A stretch of 64,000 nt of DNA. It comes from Halobacteria archaeon HArc-gm2. GTDB lineage: Archaea; Halobacteriota; Halobacteria; Halobacteriales; Haloarculaceae. Below the pieces are notes generated by a model that was not told the DNA's origin, did no database searches, and worked only from the letters and a program-made list of their open reading frames with translations. Below are positions 52,299 through 61,098 of the stretch, piece after piece. Position 1 is the first letter of the stretch; each line of letters begins with the position of its first letter. Both the position numbers and the translations under genes were made by a program. The stretch lies in the NCBI GenBank assembly GCA_025517465.1, contig JAOPKE010000004.1, positions 406,223-470,222 on the forward strand, in the 5' to 3' direction.

Positions 52299-54113
52299 TT
52301 AGATGACCGTCCCGTGTTTCTTCTCGGGCAGGTCCTTCTCGACGGTCTCGTAGAACTCGAACCGGGCCGCCAGCTGGGCCCGGAGGTCGCTCGGCGGGAC
52401 GATTTCGTCGATGACGACCTCGCTGGCCATCCGGTGGACGTCGATGTCCTCGCGGTACGCCTCCCGGAGTTCCTGCGCGCGGCGTTCCCGTTCCTCGTCG
52501 TCCTCGATGTCCTCCAATTTGTTCGCGTAGACGGCGTTGATGGCCGCCTCGGGGCCCATGATAGCGATTTCGCCCGACGGCAGCCCGAGCGTCGCCTCCG
52601 GGTCGTAGGCCGGCCCGGACATGGCGTAGATGCCGGCGCCGTAGGCCTTCCGGAGGACGACGCACTGCTTCGGGACAGTCGCCGACGACGTCGCGTAGAT
52701 CATCTTCTTCCCCTGTTCGAGGATGCCCTCCTTCTCGACCTGTGAGCCGGCCATGAACCCCGGCGTGTCACAGAGGTACAGCAGGGGGACGTCGTAGGCG
52801 TCGCAGGTCCAGACGAACTGGGCGGCCTTCTCCGCGGCGTCCGGGAAGATGGCGCCGGCGCGCTGGTTCGGCTGGTTGGCGACGATGCCGACCGGGCGAC
52901 CGTCGATGCGGGCGAACGCCGTCAGTATCTCTCGCCCGTACTCCGGGCGGAGTTCGAGGACGGAGTCCGCGTCGACCACCCGGTCGATAACTCGCCGGAC
53001 GTCGTACCCCTTGTTCGGCGCCTCGGGGATGACCGAGTCGATGCCCGCTGGCGATTTCGCTGGATCGGTCCCGTCGGTCTTCGGCGGTGACTCCCCGGCG
53101 CTGTCGGGGAGGTAGGAGATCAGCTTCGCGACCAGTTCGCGGGCGTGCTCCTCGTCCTCGGCGACCAGGTCGGCGCTCCCGGAGTGGCGGGCGTGAATCC
53201 CGGGGCCGCCGAGTTCGTCCAGGTCGATCTCTTCTCCCGTTACCATCTCGACCATCCGCGGGCTGGCGATGGCCATCGCCGACATCCCCTCCACCATCAC
53301 CGTGAAATCGGCGAAGACGGGGGTGTAGGCCGCGCCGGCGATGCAGGGGCCGTAGAGGACGCAGATCTGTGGCACCCGCCCGGACAGCATCGAGTGGTTG
53401 TAGTAGTACTTCCCGATGCCCTCGCGGTTGGCGAAGAAGCCGCGCTGCTGGTCGATGCGCCCGCCGGAGGAGTCCATCAGGTAGAGGACCGGCTTCCCGG
53501 TCTTGAGCGCCCGCTGTTGCATCCGGAGGAACTTCTCGACGCCCTTCTCGGCCATCGACCCGGCCTTGACGGTGAAGTCGTTGGCCATGAAGAACAGGTC
53601 CCTGCCCTCGAAGGTGGCCGCGCCTGTCAACAGACCGTCGGCGGGGAGCCGGGTGTCCGGGTCGGCCTCTTCGACTGACGGGGAATCCTCGTGCCAACTA
53701 TCGAAGTTGGCGAACGTCCCGTCTTCGAAGTGGACGCCGTCTTCCCGATCTTCCTCGCCCGTCCCGTCGCCTCCGAACCACAGGTCGAGGCGGTCGCGGA
53801 CGAACAGCTTCCCCTGCTCGGTCAGGCGTTCCCGATACTTCTCCGGGCCACCGCGGTGGATGTCGGCGATTTCGTCGCGGAGGCGGCGCTCGCGGTCGGT
53901 CGGCCCGAGTTCCTCCTCGGTTTCGCCGGGAGCATCACTCGGTTCGGAAGCGTGCCCGTCAGCCGCTGGAGACGCGTCGACGTCGTGGACGACGGCGGGT
54001 TCCTCGGCGTCGCCGACGAACACCTCGACAGGCTCCCCGACGTGTTCCGCGACTGCGGCGGCGATGGCCGACGCCTCGTCCTCGCTCGCCCCGGCCGCGA
54101 TGTGCACCTTCAT
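52299..54113 (-). CDS. pccB: acyl-CoA (propionyl/acetyl) carboxylase beta subunit with N-terminal PccX-like extension
   Basis: Carboxyltransferase subunit that moves CO2 from biotin to propionyl- or acetyl-CoA. The 604-residue protein shows SSGGRIDQQRGFFANREG, VLYGPCIAGAAYTPVFADF, GIHARHSGSADLVAEDE in the N-half crotonase fold, and VGIVANQPNQRAG, LYLCDTPGFMAGSQVE, KAYGAGIYAMSGPAYDPE in the C-half. Residues 1-73 are extra: MKVHIAAGASEDEASAIAAA then an acidic linker, resembling the small PccX/epsilon-like subunits of other carboxylases. Biotin carboxylase genes are not adjacent. The ATG at 54113 is set by this N-terminus, with a TATA-like GTTGTTAC 24-31 bases upstream. Confidence 0.88.
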   Translation of the reverse strand: MKVHIAAGASEDEASAIAAAVAEHVGEPVEVFVGDAEEPAVVHDVDASPAADGHASEPSDAPGETEEELGPTDRERRLRDEIADIHRGGPEKYRERLTEQGKLFVRDRLDLWFGGDGTGEEDREDGVHFEDGTFANFDSWHEDSPSVEEADPDTRLPADGLLTGAATFEGRDLFFMANDFTVKAGSMAEKGVEKFLRMQQRALKTGKPVLYLMDSSGGRIDQQRGFFANREGIGKYYYNHSMLSGRVPQICVLYGPCIAGAAYTPVFADFTVMVEGMSAMAIASPRMVEMVTGEEIDLDELGGPGIHARHSGSADLVAEDEEHARELVAKLISYLPDSAGESPPKTDGTDPAKSPAGIDSVIPEAPNKGYDVRRVIDRVVDADSVLELRPEYGREILTAFARIDGRPVGIVANQPNQRAGAIFPDAAEKAAQFVWTCDAYDVPLLYLCDTPGFMAGSQVEKEGILEQGKKMIYATSSATVPKQCVVLRKAYGAGIYAMSGPAYDPEATLGLPSGEIAIMGPEAAINAVYANKLEDIEDDEERERRAQELREAYREDIDVHRMASEVVIDEIVPPSDLRAQLAARFEFYETVEKDLPEKKHGTVI

Positions 54114-54212
54114 ACCACGTACCACGAACGGGGCTGTAACAACGTTTGTCCCCTCCGCGACCGCTCCCGGTTATCACCAGTTGTAATCGCGCCGGGTTAT
54201 TGATGCTACGGG

Positions 54213-56270
54213 GTGGGAAACAGCGGGGTAGTGAATTCCTCGTCCCCCTCGACGGCGCCGTCTGCCTTGCTCAGCGCCCGGTGGCGAGCGCGACTCGCGG
54301 TCATGGCCGTCGCCGCGGTGCTGGTACTCTCGCTACTACTGGCGAGTCCGGTTGTCGCCCAGGAGTCGGACGACAGTCCGCCGACGCTGGCCGGCGGAGA
54401 GCGGGTCAACGCCACGACGATGCAGGTCACCGTCGCGGACGATACGGACGTCGACGAGGGCTCTATCGACGTCGAGGACTTCTCGCTCAGCGACGGCGAC
54501 CTCGCGTCGATCAACGTCAGCGAGAGCGGATCGAACGCGACGGTGAAACTCTTCCTCGAGTCCGGGATCAACACCGACACAGTAACCGTCCAGAGTCCTG
54601 CCGACGGCGACGTCACCGACGCCGCCGGGAACGCGCTCGCGGACGACTCGGTCACCGTCACCGGCATGGACAGCCGACTCCCCTTCCTCCGGGAGTTCAG
54701 GCTCAAACGGGTCAACGAGTCGGCCGCGAAGATCGTCGCCCGGTCGAACGAACCCCTGACGGGACTCGCCGTCGAGATCCGCGGCCCGACGTCGACGAAT
54801 CTGAGCAGGGCCGACTTCCGCGCCGTCGACGACAACGTCTTCGGCGTCCCCCACGTGCGGACCGTCCACTTTCCCGAAGACGGCGTCTACACCGTCGAGG
54901 TGACCTCGCTCGAGGACGAATCAGGCCTCTTCGTCAACCTCACCACGGCGGAGACGTTCGTCCGGGACGCCACGGTCCCGACCGCGGACATAGACGGCCC
55001 CAACCACGTCGAAGCCGGCGATCGCGCCCGCTTCGACGGGTCGGCGAGCACGGACAACGTCGGCGTCACTGGCTACGAGTGGACTGTCGACGGTGAGACC
55101 GCCAGCGAGGGGAGTAATTTCGAGTACGCTTTCGACGAACCCGGGACCCACCAGGTCGGACTGACCGTCACCGACGAGGGCGGGAACGCGAACACGGCGA
55201 ACTGGTCAGTCACGGTTCACGACGCTCCGAGCAAGCGCGGCGTCGGCGTCACGACGACGAACGATAGCGCCCGCCGCGTCGTCGTGAGTTCGAATCGAAC
55301 GGACGAGCGCGTCCGGATCACCGACGGGTACGGCCGTCTCGCCGGCGACGACGACGTGACGGTGCGCTCGCTCCGCGTCACGCTCCCGACCGACGAGACG
55401 CTCCGCCTCAACGTCTCTGGCAACGCCACGGCGACCGGGTTCGAGTCCGCGACGGGACGCGAGGCGCTCACCGCCGTCGCCATCGACCATGGGAACCGGA
55501 CCGTCGCGGACCCGACGTTCCGGTTCTCCGTTTCAGCATCGCGGCTCTCCCGGGCCGGCATCTCCTACTCGGACGTCGCGCTGTACCGCGACGACGGGAA
55601 CTGGAGCGAACTCTCCACCGACGTCGTCCGGGCGACGAAGTCGACGGTCGTCTACGAGGCCGAGTCCCCCGGGCTGTCGACGTTCGTCGTCGGCGCGTCG
55701 GGTGCCCAGCGCGACTGGGAGGCCAGCGACGGAGCGGCGGCGAACAGCGACGGAGGTGACGGAGGCGACGTTCGCGTCGCGAACGCGAGACTCGTCCGCG
55801 ACGCCGTCCCCCTCGGGGAGTACGTCGTCGTCGAGGTGACGCTCGCGAACGACGGAACCGAGCGAGGCTCGTTCCTCGCGGGACTGTCGGTGGGTTCCCA
55901 GGTCGTCGACACGCGGCAAGTGACGGTCGACGCGGGCGAGACGAGGTCGGTCTCCTTCGCCACGCGCGCTGTCAGCGACGGGACCGTCAGCGTGAACGGC
56001 ACCGTCGCTGGCGACCTTCGAGTGGTCACGCGGGACGAGACGCCCACCGAAGAAAGCGGGGGCGGCCTGCTCTCGAACGACGGAAACGGTGCCGGCGAGG
56101 AAGCCAACGGGAGCGAGAACGATTCCGGCGGTGGGTTCGACCTCCCGATACCGAACCCCCTTGCCCTCTGGCCAGACGGGCTGGTCGGGACGATTCTGAC
56201 CGGCGTTATCGGTTTCGTCGTCGGCACCTACGGCGTGCTCAAGGCGCTCGCTATCTACCTGGGGTACTGA
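54213..56270 (+). CDS. secreted PKD-domain surface protein with PGF-pre-PGF-like domain and C-terminal anchor
   Basis: A 685-residue exported protein. A signal-like hydrophobic segment AVMAVAAVLVLSLLLASPVV (about residues 29-48) precedes an Ala-Gln cleavage-like site. A PKD domain covers roughly residues 250-335 (FDGSASTDNVGVTGYEWTVD). Residues about 400-495 (FRFSVSASRLSRAGISYSDV, then LYRDDGNWSELSTDVV) match the PGF-pre-PGF domain. A CARDB-like domain follows (VEVTLANDGTERGSFLAGL). The C-terminus has a Gly/Asn/Glu linker and a membrane segment. Many N-glycosylation sequons. The start is uncertain: GTG 54213 used, GTG 54231 possible. Confidence 0.75.
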   Translation: MGNSGVVNSSSPSTAPSALLSARWRARLAVMAVAAVLVLSLLLASPVVAQESDDSPPTLAGGERVNATTMQVTVADDTDVDEGSIDVEDFSLSDGDLASINVSESGSNATVKLFLESGINTDTVTVQSPADGDVTDAAGNALADDSVTVTGMDSRLPFLREFRLKRVNESAAKIVARSNEPLTGLAVEIRGPTSTNLSRADFRAVDDNVFGVPHVRTVHFPEDGVYTVEVTSLEDESGLFVNLTTAETFVRDATVPTADIDGPNHVEAGDRARFDGSASTDNVGVTGYEWTVDGETASEGSNFEYAFDEPGTHQVGLTVTDEGGNANTANWSVTVHDAPSKRGVGVTTTNDSARRVVVSSNRTDERVRITDGYGRLAGDDDVTVRSLRVTLPTDETLRLNVSGNATATGFESATGREALTAVAIDHGNRTVADPTFRFSVSASRLSRAGISYSDVALYRDDGNWSELSTDVVRATKSTVVYEAESPGLSTFVVGASGAQRDWEASDGAAANSDGGDGGDVRVANARLVRDAVPLGEYVVVEVTLANDGTERGSFLAGLSVGSQVVDTRQVTVDAGETRSVSFATRAVSDGTVSVNGTVAGDLRVVTRDETPTEESGGGLLSNDGNGAGEEANGSENDSGGGFDLPIPNPLALWPDGLVGTILTGVIGFVVGTYGVLKALAIYLGY

Positions 56271-56303
56271 CCGGAAAATACTGTGCTGGAACGGGGGAGA
56301 GAG

Positions 56304-57203
56304 TCAGTCGAGCGCCGCTTCGAGCCGGTCGACGAGGGCGATATTCCCGACGTAGAGCGGCGTCCGTTCGTGGAGTCCGTCGGGTTCGACGTCCAGCAGC
56401 GACTCCTCGCCGTTCGAGGAGCGACCGCCGGCCGTCTCGACGACGTAGCCCATCGGCTGGCCCTCGAACTGGAGGCGCAGTTTGCCCTCGGGGGCGTCGC
56501 GGAGCGCGGGGTACGCGAAGATGCCGCCGTAGGTGAGAACCTGGCTGATATCAGCGATCATCGCGCCGCCGTAGCGGAGTTTGAGTTCCTCGCGGACCTC
56601 GTCGGCGTACTCGGAGAACCCGTCGGTCCAGTTGGGTTCGCCGCCGCCGAAGCCGTACACTGTCGGGTCGTCGGGGATGGTGACGTCGTGGTCGACGACG
56701 CGGGACTCGCCGTCGTGGAGGAGGTACTCCGTGACGCTTCCGTCGCGGGCGACGACCATGCTCGTGACCGGGCCGTAGATGACGTAGCCCGCAGCGACGA
56801 GGTCGCGACCGACCGTCGGCGGCTGGGTCTCGTAGACGCCGAAGATCGTGCCCATGCCGCTGTTGGGCTTGAGATTCGACGAGCCGTCGAGCGGGTCCAT
56901 CGCGACGTGGAGGTCGCCCTCGTCGGTGGCCACGTCGTCGGGCCCGTCCGTGACGACGTCCTCGCGCTCTTCGCTGGCGTAGCTCGCAACGCCGTCGATG
57001 GCCAACAGGCGGTCCTCGAACAGTTCGTCGGCGCGGACGTCGGCGGCCAGTTGCTGGTCGCCGGTCGCGTTCGAATCCGCCGTGTACTGGCGGTACTCGG
57101 CGATGGCCGTCCGGACGTCGGGCGCCGTCTCCGCGATGGTCTCGACGACGGCGTCGACGGTCGAATCCGTCCGGTCGCCGGAGACGTCGAGCGAGCCGCT
57201 CAT
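56304..57203 (-). CDS. fbp: class I fructose-1,6-bisphosphatase
   Basis: Hydrolyses fructose-1,6-bisphosphate in gluconeogenesis. The 299-residue protein has SEEREDVV (metal site), DPLDGSSNL, the FBPase signature, VYGFGGGEPNW and a C-terminal LRLQFEGQPMGYVVETAGGR with active-site Glu/Arg. The start overlaps the upstream fba stop by four bases (ATGA), so both are translated together. Allosteric AMP site residues cannot be judged. Confidence 0.95.
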   Translation of the reverse strand: MSGSLDVSGDRTDSTVDAVVETIAETAPDVRTAIAEYRQYTADSNATGDQQLAADVRADELFEDRLLAIDGVASYASEEREDVVTDGPDDVATDEGDLHVAMDPLDGSSNLKPNSGMGTIFGVYETQPPTVGRDLVAAGYVIYGPVTSMVVARDGSVTEYLLHDGESRVVDHDVTIPDDPTVYGFGGGEPNWTDGFSEYADEVREELKLRYGGAMIADISQVLTYGGIFAYPALRDAPEGKLRLQFEGQPMGYVVETAGGRSSNGEESLLDVEPDGLHERTPLYVGNIALVDRLEAALD

Positions 57204-57988
57204 CGAATTGCAGCGTCGACGGTGTCGTCCTTATAGATGACGCGTTCGAGCGAGTCGAGCAGGCTCTCGGGGTCCTGGCGCTGCCAGACGTTGCGCCCGA
57301 CGGCGAGACCAGCGCCGCCGGCGTCCATCACTGCGCGGACGCTCTCCAGGAACGCCTCGTCCGAAACTTTGGATCCGCCGCTCATGATGACCTTGGACTT
57401 GCCGGCCATCTGCACCGCCTGCTCCATCCCCTGGCGGGAGCCGGGGTACTTGACCTTCGTCACGTCGGCGCCCAGTTCGAGTCCGAGGCGAGCGGCGTAG
57501 GCGATAGTGCTCTCCTTGGTGTCGTTCTTGAGACCCTGGCCCCGCGGATAGGACCACAGTACGACGGGCATGTCGTAGTCGCGGGCGGCCTCCTGGGCCT
57601 CGCGGAACTCCTCGACCATCTCCGTCTCTTTGTTGGAGCCGGGGTACACCGTGAACCCGATGGCGTCGGCCTCCAGCTGCGTGGCCGCGTACTCGACGGA
57701 ACACGTCACGGACGAGTCGGGCTCGCCCATCCACATGTTGGAGGTGCCGTTGAGCTTCGCCAGCAGCGTCACCTCGTCCTCGTAGGAAGGGTAGTACGCC
57801 TCCGCGGGTCCCTTCTGGACCGCGAGCGCGGTGACCGCGTCGTGGGTCGCCGTCCGGAAGATGGACTCCGGATCGGCGCTCTCCGGGCGCTCCTCGAAGT
57901 CGACCGGGCCGTGTTCCATGCCGTGGTCGTACGCGAGAATCAGCACTTTGCCGTCCCGAGCCAGTGGGGTGTCGTCGATGGGCCGCAT
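57200..57988 (-). CDS. fba: class I fructose-bisphosphate aldolase, archaeal DhnA type
   Basis: Condenses triose phosphates to fructose-1,6-bisphosphate. The 262-residue TIM-barrel begins with KVLILAYDHGMEHGPVDF, the archaeal class I aldolase hallmark, has the Schiff-base lysine region ADVTKVKYPGSRQG and the phosphate loops KVIMSGGSKVSDEAF and GGAGLAVGRNVWQR. The related 2-amino-3,7-dideoxy-heptulosonate synthase group starts differently (typically VPMDHG), so aldolase is preferred, and the coupling to fbp supports it. A TATA-like AATACTT lies about 27-33 bases upstream of the ATG at 57988. Confidence 0.9.
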   Translation of the reverse strand: MRPIDDTPLARDGKVLILAYDHGMEHGPVDFEERPESADPESIFRTATHDAVTALAVQKGPAEAYYPSYEDEVTLLAKLNGTSNMWMGEPDSSVTCSVEYAATQLEADAIGFTVYPGSNKETEMVEEFREAQEAARDYDMPVVLWSYPRGQGLKNDTKESTIAYAARLGLELGADVTKVKYPGSRQGMEQAVQMAGKSKVIMSGGSKVSDEAFLESVRAVMDAGGAGLAVGRNVWQRQDPESLLDSLERVIYKDDTVDAAIR

Positions 57989-58013
57989 CAGGTGTCGGTT
58001 CTCGGCGACCGAC

Positions 58014-58024
58014 CAAGTATTTTG
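58014..58024 (-). promoter_or_regulatory. TATA-like box of the fba-fbp operon
   Basis: AAATACTT on the minus strand, about 27-34 bases before the fba ATG, consistent with leaderless initiation of the gluconeogenic operon. Confidence 0.55.
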
Positions 58025-58182
58025 TTACTGACATTTACTACGAAGCGAGTCAATACGCGTTCGGCGAGGCAGGAATTGCCAATATCCCCGGACGGGGCTG
58101 GTCTCGTGGTAGCAATTCACGCGGCCGATCTGCGTGCTCGCTCGACGGCACCTCTATACGACAGGCGAGCGACCATTCGCAC

Positions 58183-59043
58183 ATGAGTGAAGTCGACAGC
58201 ATCCGGACCGTCGGCGTCGTCGGCGCGGGAACGATGGGCGCTGGCATCGCACAGGTCGCCGCGACGGCCGGCTACGACGTGACGATGGTCGACGTCGAAT
58301 CGGACCTGGTCGACGCCGGCTTCGACCGCATCGACGACAGCCTGGACCGACTGGTCGGCAGGGAGGAACTGGCGCGCGAGGAGGCCGACGCCGCCCGGGA
58401 CCGGGTCGACGGGTCGACGGAAACCGAGGACCTGGGCGACGCCGACCTGGCCATCGAGGCCGTCGTCGAATCGATGGACGTCAAGCGGGACGTGTTCGAC
58501 GACCTCGACGACGTCTGTGGCCCGGACGCGATTCTGGCGACCAACACCAGCACCCTCTCGATAACGAGCATCGCCGAGGCCACCGTCCGCCCTGAACAGG
58601 TCGTCGGCCTCCACTTCATGAACCCCGTCCCAATCATGCCCGGCGTCGAGGTGGTGGACGGGGAGAAGACGAGTGCAGAGGCGCTCCAGACTGCCCACGA
58701 GTTCGCCGAGTCCCTCGGCAAGGAGACCTGGGAGTCCGACGACAAGCCCGGGTTCGTCGTCAACAGGGTGCTAATGCCCTGGATCAATGAAGGGATCCGC
58801 GCCTTCGACGAGGGCGTCGCGACGAAGGACGACGTCGACCGCGGGCTCAAACTCGGAACGAACGTCCCGATGGGGCCGCTGGAACTCGCCGACCACGTCG
58901 GCCTCGACGTCTGCCTCCACGCCTCCGAGACGCTGCACGAGGAACTGGGCGACCGGTACAAGCCCGCCTATCTCCTGAAGCGGAAGGTCGAGGCCGGCGA
59001 CCTCGGCAAGAAGACTGGGAAGGGGTTCTACGAGTACGACTAG
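58183..59043 (+). CDS. hbd: 3-hydroxyacyl-CoA dehydrogenase
   Basis: Oxidises 3-hydroxyacyl-CoA with NAD. The 286-residue protein has the Rossmann motif VGAGTMGAGIAQVAATAGY, NTSTLSITSIAEAT, the catalytic His in GLHFMNPVPIMPGVEVV, a DKPGFVVNRVLMPWINEG hinge and the C-terminal GLDVCLHASETLHEELGD. Single-domain length equals the 3-hydroxybutyryl-CoA dehydrogenase type. The ATG at 58183 is the only one close to the fold. Reads away from fba; no other beta-oxidation gene adjacent. Confidence 0.92.
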   Translation: MSEVDSIRTVGVVGAGTMGAGIAQVAATAGYDVTMVDVESDLVDAGFDRIDDSLDRLVGREELAREEADAARDRVDGSTETEDLGDADLAIEAVVESMDVKRDVFDDLDDVCGPDAILATNTSTLSITSIAEATVRPEQVVGLHFMNPVPIMPGVEVVDGEKTSAEALQTAHEFAESLGKETWESDDKPGFVVNRVLMPWINEGIRAFDEGVATKDDVDRGLKLGTNVPMGPLELADHVGLDVCLHASETLHEELGDRYKPAYLLKRKVEAGDLGKKTGKGFYEYD

Positions 59044-59098
59044 AAGAGATTTCTCGGGGATGCGCTACCGCCGACGTGGTAACTCCTGACCACAGCCA

Positions 59099-59211
59099 GA
59101 AAGCCCCCGGTCTCTCCGGTCGGGCGACTCGCTGCGCGCCTCACTCACTCCGTTCGTTCAGTGCTTACGTCGTCGTCCTTCCCGGAGAGACCGGCCCCTT
59201 TCAGTCCCACC
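59099..59211 (-). repeat. dispersed hairpin element, copy 7 (R7)
   Basis: On the minus strand it starts GGTGGGACTGAAAGGGGC and ends CGGGGGCTTTCTGG. The inner stem CCGGTCTCTCCGG (59107-59119) and CCGGAGAGACCGG (59182-59194) is perfect over 13 bases, the longest of the family. Head-to-head with R8, 29 bases away. Confidence 0.82.
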
Positions 59212-59239
59212 CCTTTCTCCGGACTTCCCAGCCGAACCG

Positions 59240-59403
59240 GGTGGTATGAAAGGGGCGGCCGTCTCACCGAACCCCGGCGAAGTAAGCACGCGAACGGAGT
59301 GAGCGCGCGTGGTTCGAGAGAGCGGAGCTCTCTCGTCATCACGAAAATCTTCGATTTTCGGACGACAACGAGCCGCGGGAGCGCAGACGGTCGGGGCTTT
59401 CTG
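59240..59403 (+). repeat. dispersed hairpin element, copy 8 (R8)
   Basis: Starts GGTGGTATGAAAGGGGC (GGTATG for GGACTG) and ends CGGGGCTTTCTGG. The inner stem GGCCGTCT (59257-59264) pairs with AGACGGTC (59385-59392), with one G-T pair. Its block 59313-59383 is closely similar to that of copy R5. Together with R7 it fills the gap 59044-59541; 59404-59541 shows no gene. Confidence 0.78.
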
Positions 59404-59541
59404 GCTGTTTGCGGTAGTAGATGCATCATCGATTGCGGTCGGAACTCCGAAGTCATTCACGACCCACCGAATTCACACTGTAGAGACACGAACGTATCCT
59501 AGTCGAAATCCTCATGCCGGGCCCGGAACCACCCACAGTCG

Positions 59542-59982
59542 ATGAGTTTGCGCACCGCTGTCGCCGCGCCGTTCCGGACGCGGGGCAGCGACCGCATGGG
59601 GGAAAGCGAGTTCGTGGTGGCGCTGTCGCTGGACCGGGACTGGTTTTCGCCCGACCAGGCCAAGCGCCTCGTCGACGTCGCGGCGAGCGAGGGGCTGCTG
59701 GAACGCGACGGCGACGAACTCGTGGTCGAGTTCGCGGCCGACGAGGTGCAGATTCCGGAGGGCTTCGTCCCCAAGGAGGACGTCCTGCGGGAGCGCTCGA
59801 CGTTCGAGCGCGTGCTCGACGCCGTCGTCGAGACGGGAATCAAGAAACAGGAGGCGGTGGCGGAGATCAACCGCCTCCAGAGTACGCTCGGCGTGACGCT
59901 GGAGGCCGCGGCGGTCGTCTACGCCCGGCGACGCGGCGTCGACGTGGCGGAGTTCGCCGAGCGCGCGCGAGGTGACCTCTGA
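59542..59982 (+). CDS. DUF2240 family protein
   Basis: A 146-residue archaeal protein, MSLRTAVAAPFRTRGSDRMG followed by SEFVVALSLDRDWFSPDQAK and a helical C-terminus with GIKKQEAVAEINRLQ. The N-terminal part looks like a winged helix, so nucleic-acid or protein binding is plausible. DUF2240 has no known function. The stop TGA overlaps the ATG of the next gene by one base, so the pair is co-translated. Confidence 0.8.
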   Translation: MSLRTAVAAPFRTRGSDRMGESEFVVALSLDRDWFSPDQAKRLVDVAASEGLLERDGDELVVEFAADEVQIPEGFVPKEDVLRERSTFERVLDAVVETGIKKQEAVAEINRLQSTLGVTLEAAAVVYARRRGVDVAEFAERARGDL

Positions 59983-60371
59983 TGGTCGAGGACCGGATCA
60001 CCGACGGCAAGCGGATCGCCCAGTTGCTCGCGTCGGAACTGTCCGGGCTCTCGACGGGCCACGTCGCGCGCCTCGGCGTCGACGACGCAGACCCGGACGC
60101 CGAACCGTCCCCCGAGGGGACCTTCGCCTACGATATCGTTCTGGACGGCCAGCGCGTCGGGTCGGTGTTCGTCCACGAGGAGACCGCACGCGTGGACCTC
60201 TCGGTCGGCGATGGGGCGGCAGATGAATCCGAACTCGGGGGGACGACCACCGACGGACTCTCCCTTTCGACGACCAGCGAGGACCACCTCCGCATTCACG
60301 TCGAGTACGGGGCGGCCGTCAAACGGACCGTCGACCTGCTGGTCGACGTGCTGGACGAGCAGTCCGGATAA
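59982..60371 (+). CDS. hypothetical protein coupled to DUF2240
   Basis: A 129-residue acidic protein beginning MVEDRITDGKRIAQLLASEL, with beta strands (GTFAYDIVLDGQRVGSVFVH), a low-complexity stretch GGTTTDGLSLSTTSED, and a C-terminal helix VKRTVDLLVDVLDEQSG. No family recognised. The overlap with the DUF2240 gene suggests a joint function. Confidence 0.65.
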   Translation: MVEDRITDGKRIAQLLASELSGLSTGHVARLGVDDADPDAEPSPEGTFAYDIVLDGQRVGSVFVHEETARVDLSVGDGAADESELGGTTTDGLSLSTTSEDHLRIHVEYGAAVKRTVDLLVDVLDEQSG

Positions 60372-60392
60372 AACCTCGACCGGATCCCGATG

Positions 60393-60875
60393 CTACCGCG
60401 ACGGCGCCGATTCCCCGATTCGGCGGGACGTCCACGCGAGGAACCCCGTGAGGATGAGCACCGAACCGGTCAGCGCCAGGAGCGCCGCCGTGAGCCAGAC
60501 GCCGGCCGCGAAGTCGAACAGTGGACCGAGCGTCGCCACGGTGATGGGTGAGACGAGGACGAGCAGCGACCCAGTGGCGACGGCGCGTCGCTGGTCCGGC
60601 GTGAGCTCGATACCGAGGGTAAACAGACCGTCGGGTTTCTCCGGTTCCGGCGCTGCCAGGCCGACGCAGAACAGCGGGACCCCGACGAAGACGAGGACGC
60701 CGGCGACGACGGACGACCAGAAAGTGTTCCACGGGGAAATCTGTAGCAGTGCGCCGACGACGACGAGCGAGGACCCGCCGACCAGTCCGATGGGTCGGAG
60801 CCGCGGGTCGGCGAGGAAGGTGTTCAGGTCGGGCAGCGTCTCCGCGACGTGTCCGACGTCGAGCGAACGGGCCAT
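60393..60875 (-). CDS. hypothetical membrane protein with four segments
   Basis: A 160-residue protein starting MARSLDVGHVAETLPDLN, with paired hydrophobic segments (PIGLVGGSSLVVVGALLQI, WSSVVAGVLVFVGVPLFCVG) and a second pair after residue 100. No domain recognised. The ATG at 60875 is preceded by AT-rich sequence, and the longer upstream frame is not protein-like. Confidence 0.65.
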   Translation of the reverse strand: MARSLDVGHVAETLPDLNTFLADPRLRPIGLVGGSSLVVVGALLQISPWNTFWSSVVAGVLVFVGVPLFCVGLAAPEPEKPDGLFTLGIELTPDQRRAVATGSLLVLVSPITVATLGPLFDFAAGVWLTAALLALTGSVLILTGFLAWTSRRIGESAPSR

Positions 60876-61098
60876 ACTATCGCCGTTGATACCCAGAAAC
60901 ATATACTCTCCGGGCCAGTTATTATCGTTCGATCTCGGGGGAGGCGGAACGACTCTCGAAGAACTGGTGCCGTTCCAGTGACTGGGCACGGTATTCATAT
61001 CAGGATTGATTCTCAAGTGAGCCGGTCAGGACGGACCTGTGTCGCCTCGGCCGCGTCGATGAGAAAGGCTTGTGTCGGTCGGCGACCCGACCAACGCT

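Noticed and set aside
57200..57988. 2-amino-3,7-dideoxy-heptulosonate synthase for the aldolase gene
   Set aside because: The AYDHGMEHGP motif and coupling with fbp fit archaeal class I aldolase better than the VPMDHG-type synthases.
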